Below, piece by piece: positions 1 to 12,189 of a stretch of DNA of 64,000 bases (position 1 is the first letter of the stretch; every line of letters starts with the position of its first letter). The notes beneath the pieces are model-generated. The model had not been told where the DNA came from and searched no databases. It worked only from the letters and a program-made list of their open reading frames with translations. The translations under genes and the position numbers were made by a program. Source of the stretch: Macrotis lagotis (Eukaryota; Chordata; Mammalia; Peramelemorphia; Peramelidae); contig NC_133658.1 of NCBI RefSeq assembly GCF_037893015.1, positions 9,941,049 to 10,005,048 of the forward strand. Direction: 5' to 3'.

Positions 1-1220
1 TGCAACAACTGATATATCCTAAGTTGTTTCTCTATGGACTAATTATCAGTACGACTGGACACAGGGAGGTGGGCTAAGAAGTGGCTGCGGTTGTGAGGCA
101 AAGCCCCAGATGATTAATAACATTGGCCTATCCTGATTCTACTTTCTGCTCTTATCACTTCAGGACCAGCCAAGCCATCTCAGCCTTACTTGGCTAGGGT
201 AGAGTGCCCTGAGAAGAACAGTCTCGGAGCTCTTTAATCAAAGCCACCATGTCCAGCTGAGTATCCTAGACTAGAATTGTCTTAACCTTTTCTGAACTCT
301 GTTATCTGGTCTGAGATCCAAATCTTCTGTTACTGTTAACTATGAAACTTATGGGTCAGAAACTTGCAAATACTATGATTATCTCTGCCTTATCTGTTTG
401 TCAAGCTTGAGCCAGAAGAAAAGATAGATTGAGGAGGCAAGGTCATTGTCTGAATTCCTATTTTATTATAAAAGCTTGAGTGTTTTTATACTCTATTGGA
501 GGCAGTAAAAGCTTCATTTTTCCCACATTGTGTTATAAAGTAAAGCAAGATTCATAGGCTATTTTATAAGAAAAATCATTTCATTATCATCAAATATATC
601 TGATCTCTGGAATTAACCCAATAACATTGATTAGTTCTTAGAGAGTCTGCTTTAATGAACAGTTAATCATGGTAAATATTTAGAATAACAGTTGCCTGAG
701 TGTGTGATAAGCAAATTTCTGTCTTAGTCTTCTTGCCACCACAATGGTAAGAAAAGGACAGTCTTCTCTATTTGGAGCTTCCAGACATAGGAGCCTGCAG
801 AATCACAATTGCTGTTTTGACCAACCTGACCAACTTGCCAACTGGCAAGTGTCCTCAGCATTCCCTTTCTATCACTTTTTGCCCAATATGTATTCTCATC
901 CTCCCCTCCTGATTTCTGGGAAATTCCATTTTTCCATGTAGTTGAGATATTTATATTCCATCTAAAGTTTCTGAAGCTGATGCTCTGGGCTCTCCGACTT
1001 TCACTGGGATGATCCTGTTCCCCCAGAATAAATAAAATCTGTAGATAACTATCTCTACATCATTGATTTGTTGATTCACCCAGTTAGTGAATCCCTCAGA
1101 TGACTTTTACATCATATGTAAATAGTAATTCTGAAAGATGCTTCAGATGAACATAAGATGATCACCCCAATCCCCCAAAAATGGATTCTATATCTTGCTT
1201 TCATAAAAATACTACTCAGA
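1..1220. other. Unassigned intergenic sequence
   Basis: AT-rich, no recognisable exon. The stretch at 960-1,060, with 'agaataaataaaatct' followed by a T-rich segment, faintly resembles an LTR polyadenylation region, but no second LTR or retroviral coding sequence is visible. Confidence 0.3.
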
Positions 1221-1224
1221 GCCA

Positions 1225-1470
1225 GCATTTCAAAAGTACTTTTAGGTTCACAAAGTGCTGAACATATATCATATGATCCTCATAACACATTTTTTGATCT
1301 GTTCCTACTTTTGAAGTTAAAATGTAAACTCTTTTGCAGATGAGGAAACTGAGACTGAGAGCTGTTAAGTGACTTGCCCAGGATCATACAACTAGTAACA
1401 GTCTGAGGCAAGATTTGAACTCTTGAAGATGAGTTTTCCTGATTTCAGGTCCAGTGCTCTAACTATGGTT
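1225..1470 (-). repeat. MIR/CORE-type SINE, minus orientation
   Basis: Contains the classic reverse-orientation MIR string cagatgaggaaactgaga, then a gacttgccca segment and the tRNA-like part (caagatttgaactc). Diverged and old. Confidence 0.75.
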
Positions 1471-2830
1471 AGAGCCCCCAGGTGCTTCATAAGTTCTAGG
1501 TAATTAGTTGATATGGAAACAAAGAACTAGGCTAGGTGCAAGAATACGCAAGTCAGCAAGCATCACGGTCATCACAACTCTGCAGATTCTAGAAGGCCAC
1601 CATCATATTCACACCCCTCTCCCAAGTCTTCTCTTCTGCTTCAATTCGAGAAGATGTGAGTTTAAATCTGGTCTCAGACATTTAGGAGCTAGGTGACCCT
1701 GACAAGTCACTGGACCTCTGTTGCCTCGTTTTTATGTTCTATTAGATGGGGATCATTATGGCCCTATTTCAAGAGGGTGGCCTCCAGACCCTTCCCCATT
1801 CTCTCCGCCCTCCCCTGGATGCTCTGCTTTAGCCAGTGATCCTCCTAACTAGGTTGTCTGAACTTTTCTGAGATCCAAGGGCCAGGGGGTATGAGGGTTG
1901 GGCTTTAAATCCTGCATTTCTGAATCCCACTTGTTCCCTCCAGCTCTAAAAGGAAAATGGGAGAGTATTCTAGTTAACCTGCCTTTTGAAAATAACTGCC
2001 ACTCGTCCTGTCCCTGTGTGGTTCTTCTGGTTCCTGTAGAAAACCTCAATTGTGGGGGGGGGGGGGGGCGGGGTCTTGGTTGTTTCCCCTCCAACAAAAC
2101 AAAAAATGTGACCCCAGCTCTGCATCTCTGTTTTCCTGGAACAAAATGTGTTTCACTTTTGAAGATTCCAACAGACCAGTGAGAGTTGGGCAGACAAAGA
2201 GGTTACTTTACTTTCCTATGTGAAACTTAAAACCGCAATCTCCGGTTCACAAAAGACGGGGTGAGTCACAGGAAGAGGCCACTTGCTTGCAAAACTCATT
2301 AAAGGCAACGTGAGACAAAATGGATTTCCTGGGTCAATATTAAGAGCTGGCTGACAAGGCCGAGTGACCACCTGACAAAGCCCAGGGCCCCCCTGAGCCA
2401 GGATGTCACCATTAGAAAGTCTAAGCCCAGCCTCCACGGATTCTGTATCATTGCTCCAGCACCCTAGCCTTCCTTGCCAGCACTCAGTACACACATGGTG
2501 ATGTGTCCACCAACAAGGTGAACTGGCCGTTGGTAAAATCCTGGTTCCGAGGCCAGCAGAGGTGACACCCCGCTGACTTGTGCCCTGACCAGACTGGCCT
2601 GGTGGGCAGGTCTAGGACCATGGTAGACCAGAAAGCTTCCAGACAAGGTCAGCCAGGGTGAGGAAGACCAGAGATCATGTCTCATGAAGATTGAAGGAAG
2701 AAGACTTGGGCTGAAGAGATAGGGAGCCACTCTCTAAACCAGAAAGCCCTGAGTTCAAGTCCCACCTCTGACATACACCTAGTGTGTAACCCGGATCACT
2801 AGAGCTGCCAGGGTTCCAGGGAGCTTTTTA

Positions 2831-3013
2831 AGATTCTAAGGTGATGGGTTGGCTAGGTGGCGTAGTGGATAAAGCACCGGCTCTGGAGTCAGGAGTACCT
2901 GGGTTCAAATACGGTCTCAGACACTTAATAATTGCCTAGCTGCGTGGCCTTGGGCAAGTTGCTTAACCCCGTTTGCCTTGCAAAAAACTAAAAAAAAAAA
3001 AGATTCTAAGGTG
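2831..3013 (+). repeat. Young tRNA-derived marsupial SINE with perfect target-site duplication
   Basis: The SINE body (about 2,844-3,000) has A-box-like ggtggcgtagtgg, B-box-like gggttcaaata and an A-rich tail after gccttgcaaaaaa. It is flanked by identical agattctaaggtg at 2,831-2,843 and 3,001-3,013. It belongs to the WSINE/WALLSI-like group (name from memory). Confidence 0.92.
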
Positions 3014-3719
3014 GAGGACAGGTTAACTGGCTTCAGGTATTCTTCAGTCAGTCGACATTTATTAAGCTTCTTCTCTACCTGCCCAACTCTGTGTTCATTA
3101 AGCTATGTGGAACCCCAAACAAAAACAAGCAGAATCTGAAGAATGGGCCCAGCCCTCTGCCTTGTTCTGCTTGGCTTTAGAGGACAGAACTAGGATCAGT
3201 GTGTGGAAGTCCAAGAGGCACCATGTTGGGTTGACCAAAGGAAAACTTTCCGACCAAGAAAACTGACTCAAAGTGCACATAAGTCATAAATTCTCAACGA
3301 GGAGACAAATGAGTTCTACCTTATCTGAATCCTCATGTGGCTATGGGATGGCTGTTCTCCATCAGAGATATTCCCACCATTTTCTAAGAATCACAGGGAG
3401 AGATGAGAAGAGGTGGAGATGGCGAGAGATACGCAGATCCACCTAGTGGTCATCGCTGAAGCCTTCAGAGGGGATGAGTTTATTACCTGAGAGTCTCCAC
3501 CAACCTGGGGGGGAGAATAGTCTTTGGCATGGATTGCTGGAAGTAGAATGGCTGGGGGAGAGCTGACTAGATCAAAGTCACTTCCCCCTGGCCCCTCTCA
3601 AGGAAAAAAATACACCTCTCACTCATTCTATCATTAGTTGAGCTTTTGAATCTTTATTAAATGTTCTTTTAAATTTATGGGACAAAAGAAGCGTGTCCCT
3701 AACACAGTACAATAAAAAA

Positions 3720-4060
3720 AGATGATCTCCCATAAAATTGGAAATCTACTATGTACAGCTTCTTTTAATTATACAACAAAACTATCGTGTAAATTTCTTT
3801 TTTTTCCTTCCCTCTCCATCGCCACCACCCTCATCATTAATTGTTAACCTATCGGGAACACCCACTGTTTTTCCGTAATGGCACTTTTTTCCAATTATAT
3901 GGAAAGGTAGGTTTCATAATTAATTTTTGTATAATTTTGAGTTCTGCATTTTTTCCCTCCCGTCCCAAGGCAGCAAGCAATCTGATAGAGGTTCTACACG
4001 CACAATCCTGTTAAACCTATCACCATCCACTCTTCCAAAAAATATTTAAGGCATTCAGAG
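3720..4060 (-). repeat. L1 3' end fragment, minus orientation
   Basis: Reverse complement of the marsupial L1 3' region (cagcaagcaatctgatagag with the Pu/Py-rich stretch). Recognised from memory of the repeat; edges approximate. Confidence 0.55.
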
Positions 4061-4136
4061 AGACCACTGATCTCAATTTAGTGATTTTTTGAGTCGAATT
4101 AATAAATTGATTTTTAATTACCCAGAAACTGCCTTT

Positions 4137-4560
4137 CAGACAGAAAACCACCCCACTTGACCCAACATTCTAGCACCATTTTGGACCCTGCCGCCCCCGG
4201 TGCTCACCCTTGAGAAGATGGATGTGATTTCATTATCTCTTGCTCTTTGGGTGTGGTGATAAAAATGATTTCCAGGTCCATTAGGCATTTTTCTGTTCCC
4301 AAGAAAGAAGTATTTTAGGAAAGTGTAAAAAAAATCCTTAAAAAGTTATACCTAAAAAATGAATCTTTGGGAACAAAATTATTTGTCAAACTATCTGACA
4401 ATGCTAGGAAGTCCCTTTTTTCTCAGTATTTAATCTAATTGTCTAGATCTTTTTTCATTCTCTTAGCAGACTGTGACCTCTTCAGAACCTGTTGGTAACT
4501 CAGGCTAACCTGAGCTGTGCCTAAGTTTAACCGACTAATGGGCAAATAGTTTAAGAGGAA
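4137..4560. repeat. Direct repeat F, left copy (about 420 bp)
   Basis: Matches 15,940-16,360 in the same orientation (shared tgatttccaggtccat, aaaattatttgtc and cattctcttagc). It adjoins the left edge of the duplicated LPIN1 segment. I do not recognise the element. Confidence 0.8.
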
Positions 4561-5118
4561 GGTTTGTGTAGTCCCCACCCCCTCTCTCTACTTCTCTTGG
4601 TCTCTCCATATCTCTCTGTCTCTGCATTCAGCTTGGTATTCTATTTAGATAACTGACAGACAGACGGATGGATGGACAGATACTCTATACATCCTCCTGA
4701 AGGTTTCCAACACCAGACCCCCCATGTGCCCTCCCTTGCCTTTCCTCTTCCTGCATCACTGCCCTCCTCACTCCACTTCCTGGCTTCCCTAATTTCCCTC
4801 AAATGCCAGGTAACATCCCACCTTCTCCAGGGAGCCCTTCCCAAGGTCTCTTTATTCTAGTGTATTCCTGCTGGGGGTTATTTCCTATTTATCCTGTATC
4901 AGGTTTGTCTATATGTGGTTTTGAGTGTAAGCTCCCTGAGGGCAGAGACTGACTTCTTAGGACAGCTGGAGTTTGGTACACATTAGGAGCTCAATAAATG
5001 CTTGTTGCCTTCCATATAATTGGTTTCCTTTGTAACCCTATGTATTTTCTTTTTGCACTTAACAACAGACTTCTGAGAAGGAGTCCCAAGGCTTCACCAA
5101 AATGTCTATCGGAAGACA

Positions 5119-5126
5119 GTGTGTGC

Positions 5127-5168
<42 letters not shown>

Positions 5169-5216
5169 CTGTGTGTGTCTGTGTGTGTCTGTGTGTGTGT
5201 CAGTGTCTGTGTATAT
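5119..5216. repeat. (GT)n microsatellite
   Basis: About 98 bp of GT with TGTC interruptions toward the end. The parental LPIN1 position (about 29,625) has only a short tgtgtg, so the array expanded after the duplication. Confidence 0.95.
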
Positions 5217-5268
5217 TATTAATACTACTTCTCATCAACACAGAGAGGAACAATGAGGGGACCCTCAC

Positions 5269-5387
5269 AAGCTGGTCCAAGTCAGGGTCTTCTTGGAGGT
5301 CACATTGGACATCAGAGTGGAGGCTGGCTCTGGTTGACTTGGCCACCACTGATCCTCGTGGTCCAGTAGGGGATGATAGCCTTCATC
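5269..5387 (-). pseudogene. Pseudo-exon copy of LPIN1 coding exon 13
   Basis: Matches exon 13 across its whole length but is 8 bp shorter, a frameshift near the RLTSDQL coding end. The acceptor AG has become GG. The donor keeps GT (GTGAGG). A (GT)n microsatellite has grown just beyond it at 5,119-5,216. Confidence 0.9.
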
Positions 5388-6799
5388 CCAGAGGGGCGAC
5401 GATGCCCACAAGCCCATGCTTCAGAACCCCCATGGAGGATCCAAAACAAAGAGGGAGCCTAGAGGTCTCTGCTAAGTGGGACCCTTGCATGACCATTCAC
5501 AACAATAGGCTGAGCCTCAACCTCTTCCCATTCAGGTGACCATGGTAGAAAGGTGGGGGGGGGGCTGAGGAGGGGATCAGCACCATCTTTCTACATCCTT
5601 GCATCTCTCTTCAGACCAGTGACCATCACTGCATTTTAGACAGAGAGATTTCCACTCTGGTAATAAGATGGACTCTGACTGAGAAGATGCTAACATTAAA
5701 TAATGAATAGAAAGCCTTGAAGGCTGGCTTTATCTCAGAGATCAGAAGAGACCCCTCCAAGGTCATTAAGACCAGCCTCCCATCCAAGGCAGGACGTTCT
5801 TCCCCATCCTGAGCAAAAATCTGTCTCCCAAGGATACAGAACTATGAATCTCAGAGCTAGAAGGAAGCCCTGGAGGACTGAGACCACTCTGCCCCTGGAC
5901 AGAAGACATATTCAGGTGACACGGGGGAAGGGTGGCTGGAAATCAGGAAGACTTGGATTCAAATTCTGCCTTGGTCACTCAAATGCAACAACAAACAAAA
6001 AGAGCAACAGCCGCAGCCAGCATGTTAAGGGTTCCAAAGCACTTGACATGTTTCATCTAAGCCACCCCCTGAGAGGTAGCTGCTGTTGTGATCCCCATTT
6101 TACAGATGAGGAAACTGAGGCACTCAGTGCCAAAGGATTACTTGACAGACATTTTGGCTGAATTAAGTAAGAAGAATATGAATGGCTCGACAGATGCTAA
6201 TTGTCACGGTTGGCTTCGAGGAGCCAACTTCCTGAGTACAAGACAAGGAGAAGCGACAAGAGCAATTTGTTGATCTTAATGAGCTTCAGGCCCAACACGG
6301 GGACCTCAGCATTCAAATCTTTCTTTAAGATCTGCAAAGTGCTTCATGGGATTCTTACAACTTTGAGAGGTGAGTGCTATTACTTCTTTATAGGTTCTGT
6401 TTGGTTTTTACAATTTACAGATAAGGAAACTGAGGCTGAGAAAAGGGATCCATCCAGAGTCACCCCACTAGGAAATAGTCCTCCTACCCCCATGTCGAGT
6501 GCCCTCCCCACTAAGACATGAGGCAACAAAGGAGACGAGGACTCACCACCTCCGGGCAGCCCGGGTCACCTTGGACCAGCTCTGGTGGCCCGAAGCTTTT
6601 CCTGATCAGAATACACAAATGGATTGTTTGTTCATCCAGGCACCCACCTCTGCCTGAGGATTCCCAGCTGCCCCTGGCTGCCTTTGATCTTGTCTTGGAC
6701 CATGGAGACCAAGCAGAAAAAGAGGAAGGCCACCTCCCCAGAGCATCGTTCCACTCTGGCCTCGAGTCTTCTCCTCTCTAGGAAAGACCGTTCGCAGGT

Positions 6800-7030
6800 C
6801 CATGTGTGCCTATATGAGCATATTGCATGTCTCCATGTATGTCTGTATCTTTGTGTGTCTGGGTGTCCATGTTTGTGTGTGTCCCTATATGTCTCTGTGT
6901 GTCTCTATATCCTCACGTCCATGAATGTGTCCCTGTGTCTGCGTGTGACCCATGTGTGCCCATGTATGACTGTGTCTTTATTTCCCTGTATCCATGTGTG
7001 TCCTGTGTCCATGTGTCTGTGTGTGCGTAT
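6800..7030. repeat. TG/CA-rich low-complexity tract
   Basis: Imperfect TGTGTC/CATGTG repeats over about 230 bp. Open frames rich in Cys, Val and Ser across it are compositional. Confidence 0.8.
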
Positions 7031-7529
7031 TGAAGCCTCCCTAGGCCTGCTTATCAGAGGACCAGGCTCCCCCGACAACTATGGGGCCAGCTATGGGGAT
7101 TCTCCCCAGGGTCCCTGTGCCCCTGGATCCCAAGGGGTGCCGCCAGAGAGCAGGCATGAGGGACCCCAGGGGAGGGGGCCTGAGGAACACATAGGCAGCT
7201 AACTTTGGGCAGGGAGAGAAGGGGCAGGAATTGCAGAACCCTGGCCTGGATCCTGGCTTCTGGGGGGCGAGGTTCAAATTCTGGCCATTACCCAGGGACC
7301 CCACTTTCCTCAGGTACCACCCCCCACCTTGGTTTCTCCATCTATACAGGGAGGGAGCCAATCTGGGGGGGAGTCTGAAAATGAGCCAGCCCGAAGAGTC
7401 CTGGGGCAACCACTGCCTTGTTGGACCACTTTAAAAGGAAAGTCACTGCCCCCTTTGGACCTGTTTCCCCACCTGTAAAATGGCAGGACTGCACTGGATG
7501 GCCTATGACATTAAACCGTGAACCTGCAT

Positions 7530-7840
7530 TTTGTTGTGGATATTTGTCCTTTGCTCTTGAAGAAGGGAGCTGATGCCATGACAAGGAAGTGAACTGGATT
7601 TGAGTGGGGGTGGGGCTGGGCTAAGTCACCAGCCTCAGTTTCTCCTCCATCTAGTGCATCTGGGTCCAGTGGTCAGATATGAACCAGGACGATTGGAGAT
7701 GACCCGAATGCGAGGCAATCAGGGTAAAGTGACTCGCCCAAGGTCCTACGCTAGTGTCAAGTATCTGAGGCTGGATTCAAACTCCTGTCCTCCTGACTCT
7801 CAGGCCAGTGCTCCATCCACGGTGCCACCTAGCCCCCTCC
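7530..7840 (+). repeat. Marsupial interspersed repeat, copy 1
   Basis: Shares tgtcctttg.tcttgaaga, atgccatgacaa, gtgaactggatt and tttctcctcca motifs in order with 41,640-41,900. Family name not known to me. A SINE-like tail (ccagtgctccatccacggtg) in minus orientation ends it. Confidence 0.65.
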
Positions 7841-8610
7841 CCACATACTGTAGGATCTCTAGTCTATGTCTTTACTCCACGAAGGAAGCTTTCCCATTCT
7901 CTAGACATCGTTCGCTGTCTCTGCCCCCTAGAGGTGATTAATAAATGTTTACCAGACTGAACTACTCAGGGAGACCTTCCAGCCTTAAGATCAGCGTCTA
8001 TTAAGCACCTACTGCATACCAAGCAGGCACTGCCCTTGGGAAGACCCCTGCCCTATGGATCTCTGAGCTCAGACTTCCAGGCTGACAGCACTAAGTCAGA
8101 ACTTGTCACGGTGCAGGTTTTAATGGCATTTTAATTTCTCTGGACACTGAGCTATTTGCTGATTAGAGGACTTGAGGGGATGTTCTGTCAATCAAACCAG
8201 TCAGTTAGGGAAAGCCTGCACCCTCTCTTTTTCTCTGCTCGGTGATCCCATCATTTCTTCAGAAGAGGAGGCACCAGGAGATGCCGCATTAAGGACAAAG
8301 CGTCTAAGCCCCCTCCCCTGCCCTCCTCTCAAACAACCCACTAACTCTTAACTCATTTTCAGAACAGCCCCAGTGCCAAATTCTCTCCTCTTCATGGCCC
8401 CAGTGGCCATTGAACTAGCACTGGCATGGCCCTTCCAAGAATTGCACAGTCTTTGAGCTTAGAGGAAACATTGGATCCAAAAGTTCCTGGACCAAGCATC
8501 CTGAACAAGCCTCCGGCACCACTGGAAACCCAACAAGAAGCCAGGCTTGGCCTCTTTCGAGCTCAGGGGCCAAGCAGGACAAGGGGCATGCCTCCTCAAG
8601 ATGGGAAGGA

Positions 8611-8767
8611 CAGGGCAGCAAGGTGGCACAGTGGACAGAGCACCAGTCCCGCAGACAAGAGGACCTGACTTCAAATTTGGCCTCAGATACTTAAAAATTA
8701 CCTAGTTGTGTGGGCAAGTCACTTAACCCCATTGCCTTAAATAAATTTTTTAAAGTTAAAAAAAAAG
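8611..8767 (+). repeat. tRNA-derived marsupial SINE
   Basis: caaggtggcacagtgg (A box region), gacttcaaatttgg (B box region), then acttaaccccattgcctt and an A-rich tail. Moderately diverged. Confidence 0.85.
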
Positions 8768-9599
8768 ATGACAAGGATGGATTCCACCCTGCTTTCGTGG
8801 TCCCTCCTGGTCCTCACTAAACACCTTCCTCTTACCATCTTGGATTATGGAAGGCTCTTCTCATTGCTTCCCCCCATATCCAACACAAATCGATGAACCA
8901 CATGGCCAAAGACACCAATATTGTCTAATCAAAACACAAGCACAACCTTCTCCAAGTCAGAACAAACGCTCAGTCTTCCAGTCTTTCTGTCTTCTACCCC
9001 TCTCTTGGAGTCATTCAGTTACCAAGTTCTGGTGATTCTACTCCCTGCCTAGTAGATAGAGCTGGATGCGGAAGCAGAAAGAGTCGTGTTCGAAGTCTTA
9101 CCTTGGACACTTTCTCCCTCCATGACCTCTCCAAAGTTCAGTCTCTTCATCTGTAAACTAGTGATAATGAGAGCACCTACCTCACACGAGATTATTCTGA
9201 AGACCACTGACCCACCAGAAATCTGCCAAATATCACCTCCCTTATCTCTGGCTGCTGGACGTTTGCATAGTCTGGATAGCCTCCTTACCTGTTCACCTGG
9301 GCCTTGGTTCAAGGGTCACATCCTAGCTAAGGCTTTTATGGACCTCCCCGGTCCTTACTGGCCCACTACTACCACCAGCGGCCACAAAACAACCTTCATT
9401 TATCGGTAGACTGAAGCTCCTTGAGGGCAGGGACTGTCTCAGGACTACTTTTTCCTTTATCCTATCAGATTTTTCCAGTTACTCGTTATGATACACATTC
9501 ACCCACGTGCATATGCAGATGTTTAAGTTCCCTAATTTCTTTCCACGCTCCCTTCCCACACCCCACCCCCACTGGCAAACAGTCTGGTGAATTCTGTAT

Positions 9600-9915
9600 A
9601 CACACAGTTGTGTTTAACACGTTTACAGATTAGTCATTTTCTGTATGAGGAATTAGGATTAAGGGGAAAGGAAAAAATCATGAGATAGGAAAGAAAAACA
9701 TAAGAGGAATTTTAAAAAGTGAATGTAAAGAAAATGGAGTGTTCCTTCAGATTCTGTAGGGTTGTTTTGGTTTGTTTTTCTTCCTCTCGATGTGGACAGC
9801 ATTGTCCATAGCATGTGTCCTAGGGTTGTCCTGGCTCTCTGAACAGTCTCTTGGGATTAGTCTTGTTGTAATGGGAGAGTAAGACATGTTTATGGATTGA
9901 CTGATTGACATGGAC
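9600..9915 (-). repeat. L1 3' end fragment, minus orientation
   Basis: Contains ggaattaggattaagggg, aattttaaaaagtgaatgta and agcattgtccatagca, typical of the reverse complement of the marsupial L1 3' region. Confidence 0.6.
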
Positions 9916-10035
9916 CTTGGAGACAGGGATTGTTCCACTTCCCCCCTTCTGATCCCTAGGGCTCAACACAAAGTAAGTGTCTAATAAAGGTTTATTATGA
10001 GCAGTTAGATGGCACTTAACCGCATTGCCTTGAAT

Positions 10036-10190
10036 AATTTTTTTTTAGGTTTTTGCAAGGCAAATGGTTAAGTGGCTTGCCCAAGGCCACACAGCTAGGC
10101 AATTACTAAGTGTCTGAGGTTAGATTTGAACTCAGGTCCTCCTGACTCTAGGGCTGGTGCTCTAGTCACTGTGCCACCTAGCCACTCCTA
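10036..10190 (-). repeat. tRNA-derived marsupial SINE, minus orientation
   Basis: Begins ttttgcaaggcaaatgg, continues with gcccaaggccacacagctag and ends tgtgccacctagccac. A fragment of a second SINE tail precedes it at about 10,007-10,035. Confidence 0.88.
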
Positions 10191-10899
10191 CATAAAATTT
10201 TTTTAAAAAGGGTTATTGAATTTAATTTAAATGAGGTCATATGTATAAAGGGCTCTATAAACAAGTTATTTTCAATATTAATATCACATCTCTCCCCTAA
10301 TGATATCCACTATCCCTGCCCCAATACAGATAGATATCCCCCAATTCAGTTATTCTAAGAGCACCCTAAAAGGCACCCCTCGGTCTGCCTCAGTTTCCTC
10401 ATCCATAAAATGGGATTAGTAATAAGCACAGGTTTTATAAATACTGACATTGTTGTGGTGGTTGTGGTTATAGCTCCCTGTCCACGCATTAGTCTAGGAA
10501 CTCCGTGGGAAAGGATCACGTCTCCAATACACTATGTCACCCCACACCCCCCCACAGAGCTAGGCATAGGGTGTGCAGTGAACGAATAAATGAATGAATA
10601 AAGGTATCAGTATTGACTGGTCCTCGCCCTAATCCTGAGATAGACAGGCTAAAGTTATACCCACTTCACAGTTAAAGAAAATGACCCAAAAAAAGAGAAG
10701 ATTGTTCAAAATCACATGGCTACTAAGTGACAACAGAAAAATATACAACTGTGTGACCTTGCTTTGATGGACAGAGGAATATCTGGTCCCATGACTAGGG
10801 ATGAAACCAGCTCTCAGCAAAGAGTCACCCTTATTCCTATTTAAGCGATTAAGGTCTAACATAGCTTCTCTTTCTGCCCCAAGTGAGTTCAGGTCCTGC

Positions 10900-10982
10900 C
10901 TGGTTCCAATGCTTAGCTCACTTAGATGCTGCTCCCCAATAATGAGACCCTTTCTGAATAAGCACTGTTTTGGCTTGTTTTC
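10900..10982 (-). pseudogene. Pseudo-exon copy of LPIN1 coding exon 12 (open frame, GC donor)
   Basis: 83 bp against 80 in the parent: an in-frame gain of one codon and no stop in the ancestral frame (reads ENKPKQCLFRKG, then IIGEQ). The acceptor CTCCTAG is intact; the donor GT is now GC. It resembles the parent more than the other dead exons do. Confidence 0.85.
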
Positions 10983-11441
10983 CTAGGAGATGGGGTGAGA
11001 AACAAGAGGCAATTGCATCAGACCCAAGGGGAACTTGTCTATACAAGAGAAGACAAAGAAGAGGTAAACTTTCCATTAAAACACTGATGTGTGAGGAAAG
11101 GAATCCATGATGCAAGAAAACTGCCCCATGGGTTTGCTCCTAAGTGGAGAGGGGATCACAGGAGAAACCCAGGGCATTTCTAAACAAAAGAGAGCAATGA
11201 AAATTAATTTTTTAAAAGAGTATATTTATCTCTCCTGCACCCCTCAGTCCCCCATGAAAGCATCACAGAAATGGCCAAAGGATCTTAGGACCATAGTTCT
11301 AAAGCTAGAAGGGAGCTTCAAGATTGCTGGATCCAATCCCCTCATTTTACAGATGAAGAAACTGAGGCTTACCCAAAAGAAATCAAGTAATTTACTCAAA
11401 GTCATCCAGGTAGTCAAACAGTGATATATTCTAACTTGTCT

Positions 11442-11690
11442 ACATGGGCAGTTGAGTGGCACATAGGGTAAAGTCCTGGACTTGGAGTCAAGAAGACCCT
11501 GTATTCAAATCCAGCCTCAAATGTGACCCTGGTCAAGTCAGTTCATCTCTGTTTGCCTCAGTTTCCTCATTTATAAACTGAAGGTAATAATAGCAGCCAC
11601 CTCCTGGGACTGATGTGAGGATCACTTGAGAGAAAAACTGTAAAGCACTTAGCCCATGGAAAGTCGTTAAAGAAATGCTAGTCACCACCA
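11442..11690 (+). repeat. CORE-type SINE within the LPIN1 duplicate
   Basis: Extended SINE with tRNA-like head, ctcagtttcctcattt and a CORE/MIR-like body (taatagcagccacctcctgg). It is orthologous in position to the copy at 30,484-30,720 in LPIN1, so it predates the duplication. Confidence 0.8.
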
Positions 11691-11698
11691 CTATCATC

Positions 11699-11731
11699 AT
11701 CATCATCATTATATTATTATTATTATTATTT
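11699..11731. repeat. (CAT)n/(TAT)n microsatellite
   Basis: catcatcatcattatattattattattattat, a short trinucleotide run. Confidence 0.85.
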
Positions 11732-12074
11732 TAAAGACCAAATGAAAAGTAGCATTTAGCACAGTCCTTTGCCCATAGTAGCTGTTTAATCATTTTTTCT
11801 TTTCTTCCTTCCTTTGCAAAGGTCATCTGAAGTAGCACATGAAACGCTTCAGTGGATTCCATACATTCACCAGTGAAGATTGCAGCCCTTTCACACCTTC
11901 CTCTTTGCATAGGTCTTGCCCTTTTCTTTCTGTCAATTCTCAAGAGAGGACCCCGAGACAGTGTGTGTGGCAGACCACCTGTTTCCTCTCAAGCTTACTA
12001 CAGGACTAGCCTACTCTCTTTTTGAGCCAGCTGGGTACTCACAGACACCCAGAAAAGGGCTACCCTCTCATTCA

Positions 12075-12182
12075 TGTCTAAACTAACCACTACTTTCAAC
12101 CCCAAGTTAGTTCTGATCCTACCTGGTTCCGATGCTTAGCTCGGATGACTGCTCCCCAATAAGGAGACCCTTTTTGAATAAC
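12075..12182 (-). pseudogene. Second, truncated copy of the LPIN1 exon 12 donor side
   Basis: Sequence at 12,123-12,181 again matches exon 12 with its donor intact (CCAG|GTAGGA) plus about 45 bp of intron. The match stops abruptly after 'tttttgaata', so the acceptor half is absent. The duplicate itself therefore suffered a secondary internal duplication. Confidence 0.75.
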
Positions 12183-12189
12183 ATCCAAA

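Larger units (their letters stand above)
5490..10850. other. Non-homologous insertion zone inside the LPIN1 duplicate
   Basis: About 5.3 kb with no match to the parental intron. It holds MIR-type SINEs in minus orientation (6,025-6,160; 6,310-6,440), a CA/TG-rich tract (6,800-7,030), a marsupial repeat (7,530-7,840), a SINE (8,611-8,767), an L1 3' end (9,600-9,915) and another SINE (10,036-10,190). No coding exon is supported. Confidence 0.6.

Noticed and set aside
880..1060. Possible solo LTR with AATAAA
   Set aside because: No paired LTR, primer-binding site or gag/pol sequence; too weak to call.
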